In this document: positions 1-7,186 of the stretch, piece by piece | Position numbering within the stretch: the first letter of the stretch is position 1 | Layout: each line of letters opens with the position of its first letter | Assembly: GCA_051871275.1 (NCBI GenBank) | Contig: JBJECR010000139.1 | Location: 1-27,558 of the forward strand | Source of the DNA: CAJUPY01 sp051871275 | Lineage (GTDB): Bacteria > Bacteroidota > Bacteroidia > Bacteroidales > Muribaculaceae | Reading direction: 5' to 3' | DNA: 27,558 bases | Notes under the pieces: model-generated | What the model was told of the DNA's origin: nothing | The model's input: only the letters and a program-made list of their open reading frames with translations | Database searches by the model: none | Program-made: the position numbers and the translations under genes

Positions 1-31
1 TATTATGTATCAATTTTTTACAAAAAAAATT

Positions 32-142
32 TTATTTGCAAGTGTCAAACTCCCGTTCGTTTTCCATCATCACGTCCAAAATGCCGGCGGTGAAAAGTCC
101 TCGCATCGCACCGCCCTCAAGTATCAGCCCCTTCTTTGTCAT
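32..142 (-). pseudogene. Truncated patatin-like phospholipase N-terminus (36 codons)
   Basis: The minus strand from 142 reads MTKKGLILEGGAMRGLFTAG followed by ILDVMMENEREFD, then TCK and a TAA stop at 34-32. The LEGGAMRG stretch is the glycine-rich oxyanion segment at the start of bacterial patatin-like phospholipases, which act on acyl lipids and normally run to roughly 280 residues with a downstream GxSxG nucleophile motif. Similarity appears to stop at about position 45; beyond it the DNA is very AT-rich and does not continue the family, and the GxSxG motif is absent. The gene has a good promoter of its own (156-187). It may be a pseudogene, a gene broken by an insertion whose body lies beyond position 1, or a contig-edge artefact. 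The family call rests on about 33 residues. Confidence 0.6.
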
Positions 143-155
143 TGCTTTTTTGCAA

Positions 156-187
156 CAAAGGTACAAATTTTACTCGTTTTTATGCAA
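156..187 (-). promoter_or_regulatory. Bacteroidota-type promoter for the patatin-like fragment
   Basis: On the minus strand a TTG (187-185) is followed after 21 nt by TACCTTTG (163-156), matching the TTTG / TAnnTTTG promoter of Bacteroidota. The predicted start of transcription lies about 8-10 nt before the ATG at 142. Confidence 0.6.
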
Positions 188-202
188 CAACTTCTGATTT
201 TC

Positions 203-233
203 TTGGCAATTTCGCTTATTGTGAGTAAATTTG
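203..233 (+). promoter_or_regulatory. Bacteroidota-type promoter for the Wzi / nonulosonate operon
   Basis: TTG (203-205), 20 nt spacer, then TAAATTTG (226-233) match the phylum's -33/-7 promoter. The start codon at 259 follows by 25 nt, giving a short leader. It is divergent from the patatin promoter, and the two -33 elements lie about 15 nt apart, so a regulator bound between them could affect both. Confidence 0.6.
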
Positions 234-258
234 CAACTTAAATCAAAAAAAATATTCA

Positions 259-1785
259 ATGTATAGACTTCGTAATTTTTTATGCTCTGTATTAGTGGCT
301 GTGTCCGGTGTGGCAATGGCAACCGAGCCGGTTGAATATAAGGCAGAAGCACTGTTTGGTATTGGTGACGGCGATTTGGCACCATACTATATGACTGCAA
401 ACCGCTACGGCAAACTGTCTCAAACAAAAAATGCACAGTTTGACCTTGGCTTTAAGAGAGATTTTGATATGACTAAGAAGTGGAGCTGGAGCTATGGTGC
501 GGAAGTCGTCACCGGTGCCGCTTCCAAAACGCATTATAGTCTTACTGCTCAAAACGACAAAAAAACATTTTCTTTCAGTGCAGATGAACGTCCGGCTGCA
601 ATCTGGCTTCAGCAGCTTTATGCAGAGGTTAATTATCGCAGTTTGTTTCTGAGTGCCGGAGTTAAAGACCGCCATAATATTCTGGTAAACTATTCGCTTT
701 CTTCCGGTGACCTTATCCAGAGCGGCAACTCCAGAAGTGTGCCCCAGATTCGTGCCGGTTTTGTAGATTTTCAAGATATACCATGGACCAAGCATTTCCT
801 CCAGATTCAGGGCGAATTTTGTTATGGCTTGCCGCAAGACAAAAAATGGTATGAAAACCATTTTAACTATTACAACGGTCACTACAACGTGAATGGTATC
901 TATCACTATAAAAGAATGTATTTCCGCACAAAAACGTCTAATCCGTTTTCTGCAACATTCGGTGCACAGTCTGTGTGCCTTTTTGGAGGTGATACGTACT
1001 ATTATCAGGGCGGAATATTAGATAAAACAGTAAACAATAAAGAAGACCTTGATGCTTTCTGGCAGGCATTGATTCCGCGTATCAGTGGTGTGGAAGGATA
1101 TATCCAAGGACAACATTTGGGCAGTTGGGACATCAGTTTAAGATATAGATTCAAAGATAACACACGGGTTAAAGCATACGTGGAAAATGTGTGGGAAGAT
1201 GGTTCCAGTATGGGAAAACTGAACGGCTGGGACGGTCTTTGGGGGCTTGAATATGTTGCTCCCAAGCCTGGAATTGTTTCCGGTGCGGTATTGGAATTTA
1301 TACAGCTCACAAATCAGTCCGGACCTATGCACTGGGATCCGGAAGATGAGGTGGGCACAACATTAAGCCAGTATCAGGCTACAGGTGGTGATAACTATTA
1401 TAACAACGGTTTTTACAATTCTTATTGCTACTATGGAATGTCCATGGGTACGCCGTTTAACAAAGAACCTATCCGCAATCTTGACGGCTCTGTTTCTTTT
1501 AATGAAACACGTGTAAGGGGCTACCATTTGGGTATCACAGGCGACCCGTTTGAAGGATTTAACTATAGAGTCCTCGGCAGCTGGAGAAAATCCTGGGGAA
1601 CTTATTCCGCACCGCATCTGACACCTATTGAGGGAACCTCCTTTATGGTGGAAGCAACGTATAAACTCAAATCCGTAAAAGGACTTAGTATCAAAGGCGA
1701 GTTTGCAGCAGACTTCGGTGACCTTTACGGTGATAACGTTGCAGGTGCAGTTACCGTTTCTTATCAAGGCTTGTTTAACTTCTAA
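259..1785 (+). CDS. Wzi-like capsule assembly outer-membrane beta-barrel protein
   Basis: A 508-residue protein with an N-terminal hydrophobic segment ending near AMA (about residues 1-21), consistent with a signal peptide. The rest has alternating aromatic and polar strands with many Tyr, Trp and Gly, and it ends in Phe (GLFNF), as expected for an outer-membrane barrel. The early segment GDLAPYYMTANRYGKLS is typical of Bacteroidota proteins annotated as capsule assembly Wzi family. In Gram-negative bacteria Wzi helps hold or organise capsular polysaccharide at the surface; the same role here is inferred. It heads an operon whose later genes make a nonulosonic (sialic-like) acid, a common surface-glycan sugar, which fits. 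The ATG at 259 is the only start giving a signal peptide and follows the promoter at 203-233. Confidence 0.7.
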   Translation: MYRLRNFLCSVLVAVSGVAMATEPVEYKAEALFGIGDGDLAPYYMTANRYGKLSQTKNAQFDLGFKRDFDMTKKWSWSYGAEVVTGAASKTHYSLTAQNDKKTFSFSADERPAAIWLQQLYAEVNYRSLFLSAGVKDRHNILVNYSLSSGDLIQSGNSRSVPQIRAGFVDFQDIPWTKHFLQIQGEFCYGLPQDKKWYENHFNYYNGHYNVNGIYHYKRMYFRTKTSNPFSATFGAQSVCLFGGDTYYYQGGILDKTVNNKEDLDAFWQALIPRISGVEGYIQGQHLGSWDISLRYRFKDNTRVKAYVENVWEDGSSMGKLNGWDGLWGLEYVAPKPGIVSGAVLEFIQLTNQSGPMHWDPEDEVGTTLSQYQATGGDNYYNNGFYNSYCYYGMSMGTPFNKEPIRNLDGSVSFNETRVRGYHLGITGDPFEGFNYRVLGSWRKSWGTYSAPHLTPIEGTSFMVEATYKLKSVKGLSIKGEFAADFGDLYGDNVAGAVTVSYQGLFNF

Positions 1786-1797
1786 TTTGGAAAAAAG

Positions 1798-2247
1798 ATG
1801 AAACGCATAATTATATATTCTCTGCTTACAATTTTCTCTCTCGCTTTTCTTCCGTCATGCCAGAATAACGGTGACATAGGTCCATGGTACGGAATGTGGA
1901 AACTAACATCTCTTACTATTGATGGTGAGGAAGACCCGGATTACGAAGGAAACGTATTCTGGAAATTCCAAACGGGAGTAGTGCAAATGATAAGGTACTA
2001 CAATAGCTCGAGTACTCGTACCGGTACCTGGAAGGAAAAATCCGGTATATTGGAACTGACATACATCTATTCTGATGATAACAATCCCGAGGCATCAAAA
2101 AAATATTCAACACTTGACGGTATGCACTTGCCGGCAACAGGTGTTATTCCGCTTGAGATTGTGAAACGTCCGTCTTCCAAGATGGTGCTGAAATATCGCA
2201 GCGAGGAAGGTGTGACATACGTCTATACATTTAAGAAATGGGGCTAA
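1798..2247 (+). CDS. Small lipoprotein with lipocalin-like domain
   Basis: A 149-residue predicted lipoprotein. Residues 1-20 form a lipoprotein signal peptide, with lipobox LPSC and the acylated Cys at residue 21. The mature part begins near the motif WYGMWKLTSL and continues as short beta strands (FWKFQTG, RTGTWKEKSG, LELTY, YTFKKWG), the pattern of the lipocalin-like lipoproteins frequent in Bacteroidales. No ligand or enzyme function can be read from it. It starts 12 nt after the Wzi-like gene and its stop is one base from the legB start, so it belongs to the same transcript. An accessory role in envelope or capsule biology is only inferred from this position. Confidence 0.65.
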   Translation: MKRIIIYSLLTIFSLAFLPSCQNNGDIGPWYGMWKLTSLTIDGEEDPDYEGNVFWKFQTGVVQMIRYYNSSSTRTGTWKEKSGILELTYIYSDDNNPEASKKYSTLDGMHLPATGVIPLEIVKRPSSKMVLKYRSEEGVTYVYTFKKWG

Positions 2248-2248
2248 A

Positions 2249-3229
2249 ATGAAAGGTAAAATTCTCGTAACCGGTGCCGATGGCTTTATAGGTTCACATC
2301 TCACGGATATCCTCCTCCAAGAAGGCTTTGAGGTGAGGGCATTGTCGCAGTACAATTCATTTAACAACTGGGGATGGCTTGAAGGAAACAATCATCCGAA
2401 CTTGGAAGTGGTATGCGGTGATGTGCGTGATGCCGCTTTTTGCCGTCATATCTCAAAAGGCTGTGACACCGTTTTCCACCTGGCTGCATTGATTGCTATT
2501 CCATATAGCTATGTTGCACCGGAAAGTTATGTGGATACGAACATAAAAGGCACTCTGAATATGTGCCAAGCAGCTTTGGATTGCGGTGTGAGAAGGCTTA
2601 TAGTGACTTCTACATCAGAGGTTTACGGCACAGCACAGTATGTGCCTATTGATGAAAAACATCCCCGTCAGCCGCAGTCGCCGTATTCTGCTACAAAAAT
2701 CGGTGCAGATGCCATTGCAAAGAGTTTTTACAATGCGTTTAATCTCCCTGTTGTGATAGCTCGTCCGTTTAACACTTTCGGTCCTCGACAGAGTGCCAGA
2801 GCCATTATTCCCACTATCATCACTCAGATAGCAGCAGGAAAACGCAGCATAAAAGTGGGCGACTTAAGTCCTACTCGCGATTTCAACTTTGTGAAAGATA
2901 CTTGCCGCGGCTTTATCGCTCTGGGCAAAGCTGAAAATGTGGAAGGACAGGAAATAAACATTGCCACAGGTAAGGAAGTGACGATGAAAGAGACCTTGGA
3001 AACTATTGCAAGGCTTATGGGTGTTGATGTGGAATACGTTGTAGATAAAGAGCGTCTTCGTCCTTCAAAATCCGAAGTTTTTCGCCTCTGCGGAGACAAC
3101 AGTCTTATCACAAGTCTCACGGATTGGCGTCCGCAATACTCTCTTGAACAGGGACTTGCAGAAACTATAGAATGGTTTACACGCAAGGAAAATCTTGCTA
3201 AGTACAAAACGGATATTTATAACAGATAA
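2249..3229 (+). CDS. legB: LegB-like NAD-dependent nucleotide-sugar 4,6-dehydratase
   Basis: A 326-residue extended short-chain dehydrogenase. The NAD-binding GxxGxxG is GADGFIG (residues 9-15) and the catalytic pair is Y146 and K150 in SPYSATK, with the Ser/Thr-rich TSTSEVYG segment at 120-127. The segments YNSFNNWGWLEG (35-46), LIAIPYSYVAPESYVDTNIK and RPFNTFGPRQSARAIIPT closely match what I recall of LegB from legionaminic acid pathways. LegB converts a UDP- or GDP-linked N-acetylglucosamine to its 4-keto-6-deoxy derivative, the first committed step. Full length for the family. It follows the lipoprotein gene by one base and lies two genes before a NeuB/LegI-like synthase, which supports the pathway assignment. 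Nucleotide preference cannot be read from the sequence. Confidence 0.82.
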   Translation: MKGKILVTGADGFIGSHLTDILLQEGFEVRALSQYNSFNNWGWLEGNNHPNLEVVCGDVRDAAFCRHISKGCDTVFHLAALIAIPYSYVAPESYVDTNIKGTLNMCQAALDCGVRRLIVTSTSEVYGTAQYVPIDEKHPRQPQSPYSATKIGADAIAKSFYNAFNLPVVIARPFNTFGPRQSARAIIPTIITQIAAGKRSIKVGDLSPTRDFNFVKDTCRGFIALGKAENVEGQEINIATGKEVTMKETLETIARLMGVDVEYVVDKERLRPSKSEVFRLCGDNSLITSLTDWRPQYSLEQGLAETIEWFTRKENLAKYKTDIYNR

Positions 3230-3247
3230 ACGTAATATTTCAGCAAT

Positions 3248-4207
3248 ATGCCAAAACTCAGCATACTGATGCACGGCGGTGCAAAACGTGTTTCCATAGC
3301 AAGAATGTTTCTTGCGGAAGCGAAAAAAAAGGGCTTGAAACTTGATTTGTATTCATGGGAATTGCAGCCTGTTGTGCCTATAGCGGAAGTGGCTGAAATA
3401 GCTGTTGGCAGGCGATGTGACGACCCACTTTTGCTTGAGGATTTGCACAAATTCACCATAGAAAAGGGCATAGATATCATGATTCCTTTCATAGATCCGG
3501 CAATAGGTGTTGTGGCAAAATATCGTGACCTTTATGGTGGAATTTTTGCTCCCCTTGGCTCGTTTGAAAGTGTGGAAGGAATGTTTGACAAGGTTGTGGC
3601 TGCTGAAATTTTTGAGAAAGCTGGATTACCTATTCCTGCTACTTATTCACTTGAAAATCATTTATTTCCACTTATAGCAAAGCCGCGTTTCGGTTCTGCC
3701 TCTCAGGGAATTTTAGTGATAAACAGCGAGGTGCAATTAGCTGAAATTGCAGATAAGGCAGATGGCTATCTTCTCCAGGAATATATAGCACGTAGAGAGG
3801 AAATTACGGTTGATTGCTATGTGGCTGCAGACGGTGAAATAATAGCAACGGTGCCGCGACTCAGAATTGCTGTCATAGGCGGAGAAGTTTCCCGAACCAT
3901 TACCATTGATTCTCCGGAAATTGTGGAACTTTCACGCAAGACACTCGCTGCACTTAATCTTCGAGGTGCAGTAACGTTGCAATTTATACGAGATTTGGAT
4001 TCCGGAAGAATTTTACTTATGGAAATAAATCCGCGACTTGGAGGAGGTGTTGTGTGCTCCATTCATGCAGGTGCAAATATGCCGAGGTATATTCTTCAGG
4101 AAGCACTCGGACAAAAGCCGGAGCCGTGTAGTAACTGGTTGATAGACTTGGAAATAAGTCGTTATCAGCAGGAAGTTACTTTTCATAAAGGAAAATTATT
4201 GAGGTAA
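3248..4207 (+). CDS. ATP-grasp domain protein in nonulosonate operon
   Basis: A 319-residue protein of the ATP-grasp fold, close to the carbamoyl-phosphate-synthase large-subunit-like group. The N-terminal pre-ATP domain holds an alpha/beta region (residues 1-100); the central part carries PLIAKPRFGSASQGI, a lysine-containing nucleotide-binding strand and loop, then YLLQEYIARREEITVDCYV, and the C-terminal part has LLMEINPRLGGG, whose Glu and Asn are the usual metal ligands. The core therefore looks intact. Such enzymes join a carboxylate to an amine or thiol through an acyl-phosphate; the substrate is unknown. Its place between the LegB-like and LegI-like genes suggests that it modifies a nonulosonic acid, its precursor or the glycan, but this is inference. 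There are 18 nt after legB and a 140-nt gap to the next gene. Confidence 0.75.
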   Translation: MPKLSILMHGGAKRVSIARMFLAEAKKKGLKLDLYSWELQPVVPIAEVAEIAVGRRCDDPLLLEDLHKFTIEKGIDIMIPFIDPAIGVVAKYRDLYGGIFAPLGSFESVEGMFDKVVAAEIFEKAGLPIPATYSLENHLFPLIAKPRFGSASQGILVINSEVQLAEIADKADGYLLQEYIARREEITVDCYVAADGEIIATVPRLRIAVIGGEVSRTITIDSPEIVELSRKTLAALNLRGAVTLQFIRDLDSGRILLMEINPRLGGGVVCSIHAGANMPRYILQEALGQKPEPCSNWLIDLEISRYQQEVTFHKGKLLR

Positions 4208-4272
4208 GTCTTTCTTTGCATTTATAGCATTTTTTTGCAATAAAAAGCATTTTCAGATACTATCTAAAAACG

Positions 4273-4318
4273 TTAACAAAAGTTAAATTAGTCCACTTGA
4301 GCAACCTTTTGAAAAGGT
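4273..4318. repeat. Two short inverted repeats in the ATP-grasp/legI gap
   Basis: The 140-nt gap 4208-4347 holds TTAAC-AAAA-GTTAA (4273-4286) and ACCTTTT-G-AAAAGGT (4304-4318). They could be operator-like or weak hairpins. No T-run follows them and no clear TAnnTTTG box was found, so the gap does not clearly end or restart transcription. Confidence 0.3.
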
Positions 4319-4347
4319 ATCACGTCTAACATATAAAACAGCAGAAA

Positions 4348-5358
4348 ATGACAAATAAAACAATCATAATAGCAGAGGCAGGAGTAAACCACAATGGTGA
4401 TTTCAACCGCGCTTGCGAAATGGTGAAAGTAGCAAAACTTGCCGGAGCAGACTATGTGAAATTTCAAACTGCAGTGCCGGAACTCGTTATTTCTTCCATC
4501 GCACCAAAGGCTGAATACCAAAAGGAAACTACCGGAGTCGGTGAATCTCAGCTTGAAATGTGCAAAAAGATTCATCTTCCGCTGAGCGACTATGTGAAAC
4601 TCGCCGCACTCTGCCGAGAAGAGGGCATTGGCTTTATGAGCACTCCTTTTGACCTGGTTTCCATTGATACTCTGGCTGATTTGAAAATGGATTACTGGAA
4701 AATTCCTTCCGGCGAAATCACAAATTTGCCTTATCTCCGCAGGATTGCATCAAAGGGCGGCAAAGTGATTCTTTCCACGGGAATGTCCAAACCACAGGAG
4801 ATTAAGGATGCTTGCGAAATCCTTATTGCCGGTGGAATTGAAGCACGACATATCTCACTCTTGCACTGCAACACGCAGTATCCGACGCCTTTCTGCGATG
4901 TGAACTTGAAAGCAATGGACACTCTCAGAAAAATTAACCCGAAAGGACCGGTTGGATATAGCGACCATACGGTGGGAATAGAGGTTCCCACAGCGGCAGT
5001 GGCTCTCGGAGCACAAATTATAGAGAAACATTTCACCCTTGATAAGTCGCTCCCCGGACCGGATCATAAAGCATCGCTGAACCCGCAAGAACTCGCTGCA
5101 ATGGTATCTGCAATACACAACATCGAGCAGGCTTTAGGCTCTGCGGAAAAGACGGTATCAGATTCAGAAAAACCGAATATTGTGGTGGCACGCAAAAGCA
5201 TTGTTGCTGCGAGAGATATCCGTAAAGGAGAAATATTTACAGAAGAAAACATCACCGTGAAACGCCCCGGAAACGGTATTTCACCCATGCAATGGGATTC
5301 CGTGATAGGGCAGACGGCAAATAAAGATTTTAATTACGACGAACTAATAACACTATAA
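4348..5358 (+). CDS. legI: NeuB/LegI-like nonulosonic acid synthase
   Basis: A 336-residue protein with a NeuB TIM-barrel domain (about 1-250) and a C-terminal SAF/antifreeze-like domain (about 270-336). Family landmarks are IAEAGVNHNGDF near the start, VKFQTA, STPFD, LSTGMS, LHCNTQYPTP, GYSDHTVGIE and EKHFTLDKSLPGPDHKASL, so the active-site regions look complete. These enzymes condense phosphoenolpyruvate with an N-acyl-mannosamine or a 2,4-diacetamido-trideoxy sugar to form sialic, legionaminic or related nine-carbon acids. The LegB-like gene upstream favours a legionaminate-type product over N-acetylneuraminate, but no CMP-transferase, aminotransferase or hydrolysing epimerase lies in this window. 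The stop is 4 nt before the GYF-TM2 gene. Confidence 0.82.
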   Translation: MTNKTIIIAEAGVNHNGDFNRACEMVKVAKLAGADYVKFQTAVPELVISSIAPKAEYQKETTGVGESQLEMCKKIHLPLSDYVKLAALCREEGIGFMSTPFDLVSIDTLADLKMDYWKIPSGEITNLPYLRRIASKGGKVILSTGMSKPQEIKDACEILIAGGIEARHISLLHCNTQYPTPFCDVNLKAMDTLRKINPKGPVGYSDHTVGIEVPTAAVALGAQIIEKHFTLDKSLPGPDHKASLNPQELAAMVSAIHNIEQALGSAEKTVSDSEKPNIVVARKSIVAARDIRKGEIFTEENITVKRPGNGISPMQWDSVIGQTANKDFNYDELITL

Positions 5359-5362
5359 AACT

Positions 5363-5824
5363 ATGGCACAGTATTTTATTTATTATCAGGGCAAACAAGT
5401 AGGTCCCCTTGAAAAACAAGATTTATTGAAGTATGGTCTTAACCGTGATTCATACGTATGGGTAGTTGGCACACCTTCATGGGTAGCAGCTTCCACAATT
5501 CCGGAGCTTGCAGACATCCTTCCGCCCACACCTCCATTCTGCCCGGGTGCATATCAGCCTCAAGCATATTCCACCATTCATGATGATGTAGCGGACAAAA
5601 AGATGGTAGCAGGTATTCTCGCTATTTTGCTCGGCGGTTTTGGAATCCACTATTTCTATTTGGGCAAGATTGGAGCAGGTCTTCTCACAATTCTTCTCCT
5701 CTTTATCTCATGTGGTATTTGGCCATTGCTGATGTTTATCCAGGGTATTGTGATGCTCACTATGGACAATGAAACTTTCCGCCGCAAATACATCGACACT
5801 CAAACAGCAATCCCACTGTTCTAA
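5363..5824 (+). CDS. GYF-like and TM2 domain membrane protein
   Basis: A 153-residue protein with two recognisable parts. Residues 1-50 resemble the GYF_2 domain (YYQGKQVGPLEKQDLL, then YVWVVGTPSWVAA). A Pro-rich linker (about 52-65) leads to a TM2 domain at about 75-150, with DKKMVAGILAILLGGFGIHY and FYLGKIGAGLL, two hydrophobic spans around a short turn, and a basic tail. Such proteins are common in Bacteroidales but their function is poorly known; GYF-type domains generally bind proline-rich peptides. It starts 4 nt after legI, so it is the last gene of the glycan operon, just before a strong terminator. Co-transcription may be incidental. Confidence 0.75.
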   Translation: MAQYFIYYQGKQVGPLEKQDLLKYGLNRDSYVWVVGTPSWVAASTIPELADILPPTPPFCPGAYQPQAYSTIHDDVADKKMVAGILAILLGGFGIHYFYLGKIGAGLLTILLLFISCGIWPLLMFIQGIVMLTMDNETFRRKYIDTQTAIPLF

Positions 5825-5850
5825 AAAAAATTATGTCATAATGAAACAAT

Positions 5851-5883
5851 CAGAGGCTGTCCGGCAAAATCGGGCAGCCTCTG
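5851..5883 (+). terminator. Hairpin terminator closing the glycan operon
   Basis: CAGAGGCTGTCCG pairs with CGGGCAGCCTCTG (13 bp including one T-G wobble) around a GCAAAAT loop. The following DNA is T-rich (ttgtattattttt) rather than a pure T-run. It lies 27 nt after the last stop and before the hflX promoter. Confidence 0.75.
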
Positions 5884-5904
5884 TTGTATTATTTTTACAC
5901 ATTT

Positions 5905-5938
5905 TTTGCTATGCCTTGGCATAAAATGCGTAACTTTG
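5905..5938 (+). promoter_or_regulatory. Promoter of the hflX operon
   Basis: TTTG (5905-5908) and TAACTTTG (5931-5938), with a 22-nt spacer, fit the Bacteroidota -33/-7 promoter. Because transcription would begin near 5943, the in-frame ATG at 5906 lies upstream of the transcript start and is very unlikely to be the real start of hflX. Confidence 0.65.
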
Positions 5939-5956
5939 CACATTATATATAATAGA

Positions 5957-7177
5957 ATGAAGGAAAAAGAACAAATAATAGATAATTCGCTTGAAAGGGC
6001 TGTGCTCGTGGGACTGATTACTCCTACGCAGAATGAGGCTAAAACAAATGAGTACCTGGACGAATTGGCTTTTCTTGCCGATACGGCAGGTGCTATGACT
6101 GTGAAAAAGTTTTTGCAACGACTTGACGGACCAAACTCTTTTTCATACGTTGGTAAAGGAAAACTTGAGGAAATACGCCTTTTTGTGGAGGAAAACGACA
6201 TCGCAATGGCTATCTTTGACGATGACCTTACTTCCAAACAAGTGCAAAATATTGAAAAGGAACTTAAAGTAAAGGTTCTGGATCGCACGAGCCTTATCCT
6301 TGATATTTTTGCTCGCCGTGCACAGACAGCAAACGCAAAAGCACAGGTGGAACTTGCTCAATATCAATATCTTCTGCCACGTTTGACGCGTATGTGGACT
6401 CACCTTGAACGTCAGCGAGGCGGTATCGGTATGAGAGGTCCGGGTGAAACACAGATTGAAACGGACCGCCGTATTATCTTGGACAAGATTTCCAGGCTCA
6501 AAGAGCAACTTAAGGCTATTGACCGCCAAAAGTCCATTCAGCGTAAAAACCGCGGCAAGCTTACTCGTGTGGCACTTGTGGGATATACAAATGCAGGAAA
6601 ATCCACGCTTATGAACCTGCTAAGCAAGAGTGACGTTTTTGCAGAAAATAAGCTTTTTGCCACATTAGATACCACTGTCAGAAAGGTGATTATAGACAAT
6701 CTGCCGTTTTTGCTCACAGACACCGTAGGCTTTATCCGCAAACTTCCTACACACCTCGTGGATTCATTCAAGTCAACGCTTGACGAGGTGCGTGAGGCAG
6801 ATGTGCTGCTCCATGTGGTGGATATTTCTCACCCGCAGTTTGAGGAGCAGATAGAAGTGGTGAACAAGACATTGCAAGAAATATGCAAGGCTACAGATAA
6901 ACCTATGATAATGGTTTTCAATAAGATAGACGCTTTTTCTTACACTCCTAAAGATGAAGATGACCTCACTCCTAAAAGTCGTGAAAATATTTCGCTTGAG
7001 GAGTTCCGCCAGAGTTGGATGTCACGCCTTGCGGACAACTGCGTATTTATTTCCGCCAAAACCGGTAAGAATATCGAGGAACTGAAACGCAAAATCTACG
7101 ACCGTGCAAAGGAGATACACCTCCAGCGTTTCCCGTACAATGACCTTCTTTTTGAGGATTACACACAGCAAGATTAA
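5957..7177 (+). CDS. hflX: GTPase HflX
   Basis: HflX is a ribosome-associated GTPase that in characterised bacteria splits stalled or stressed ribosomes. From the ATG at 5957 the protein has 406 residues: an N-terminal HflX-specific domain, a glycine-rich linker (ERQRGGIGMRGPGETQIETD) and a G domain with G1 GYTNAGKS (209-216), G3 DTVG (255-258) and G4 NKID (322-325). I chose 5957 over the in-frame ATG at 5906 because the latter overlaps the -33/-7 promoter and adds 17 residues (MLCLGIKCV and so on) that look unlike the family. The leader is then only about a dozen nucleotides, without a Shine-Dalgarno. A 9-nt gap separates it from dgt, indicating one operon. Confidence 0.92.
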   Translation: MKEKEQIIDNSLERAVLVGLITPTQNEAKTNEYLDELAFLADTAGAMTVKKFLQRLDGPNSFSYVGKGKLEEIRLFVEENDIAMAIFDDDLTSKQVQNIEKELKVKVLDRTSLILDIFARRAQTANAKAQVELAQYQYLLPRLTRMWTHLERQRGGIGMRGPGETQIETDRRIILDKISRLKEQLKAIDRQKSIQRKNRGKLTRVALVGYTNAGKSTLMNLLSKSDVFAENKLFATLDTTVRKVIIDNLPFLLTDTVGFIRKLPTHLVDSFKSTLDEVREADVLLHVVDISHPQFEEQIEVVNKTLQEICKATDKPMIMVFNKIDAFSYTPKDEDDLTPKSRENISLEEFRQSWMSRLADNCVFISAKTGKNIEELKRKIYDRAKEIHLQRFPYNDLLFEDYTQQD

Positions 7178-7186
7178 GGAATTGCT

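Noticed and set aside
5..241. 78-codon plus-strand frame at the left end
   Set aside because: Covers the antisense of the patatin fragment and the divergent promoters; no motif and composition of non-coding DNA.
5906..5956. Upstream ATG start for hflX adding 17 residues
   Set aside because: The stretch overlaps the -33/-7 promoter at 5905-5938, so it would not be in the mRNA, and the added residues do not look like HflX.
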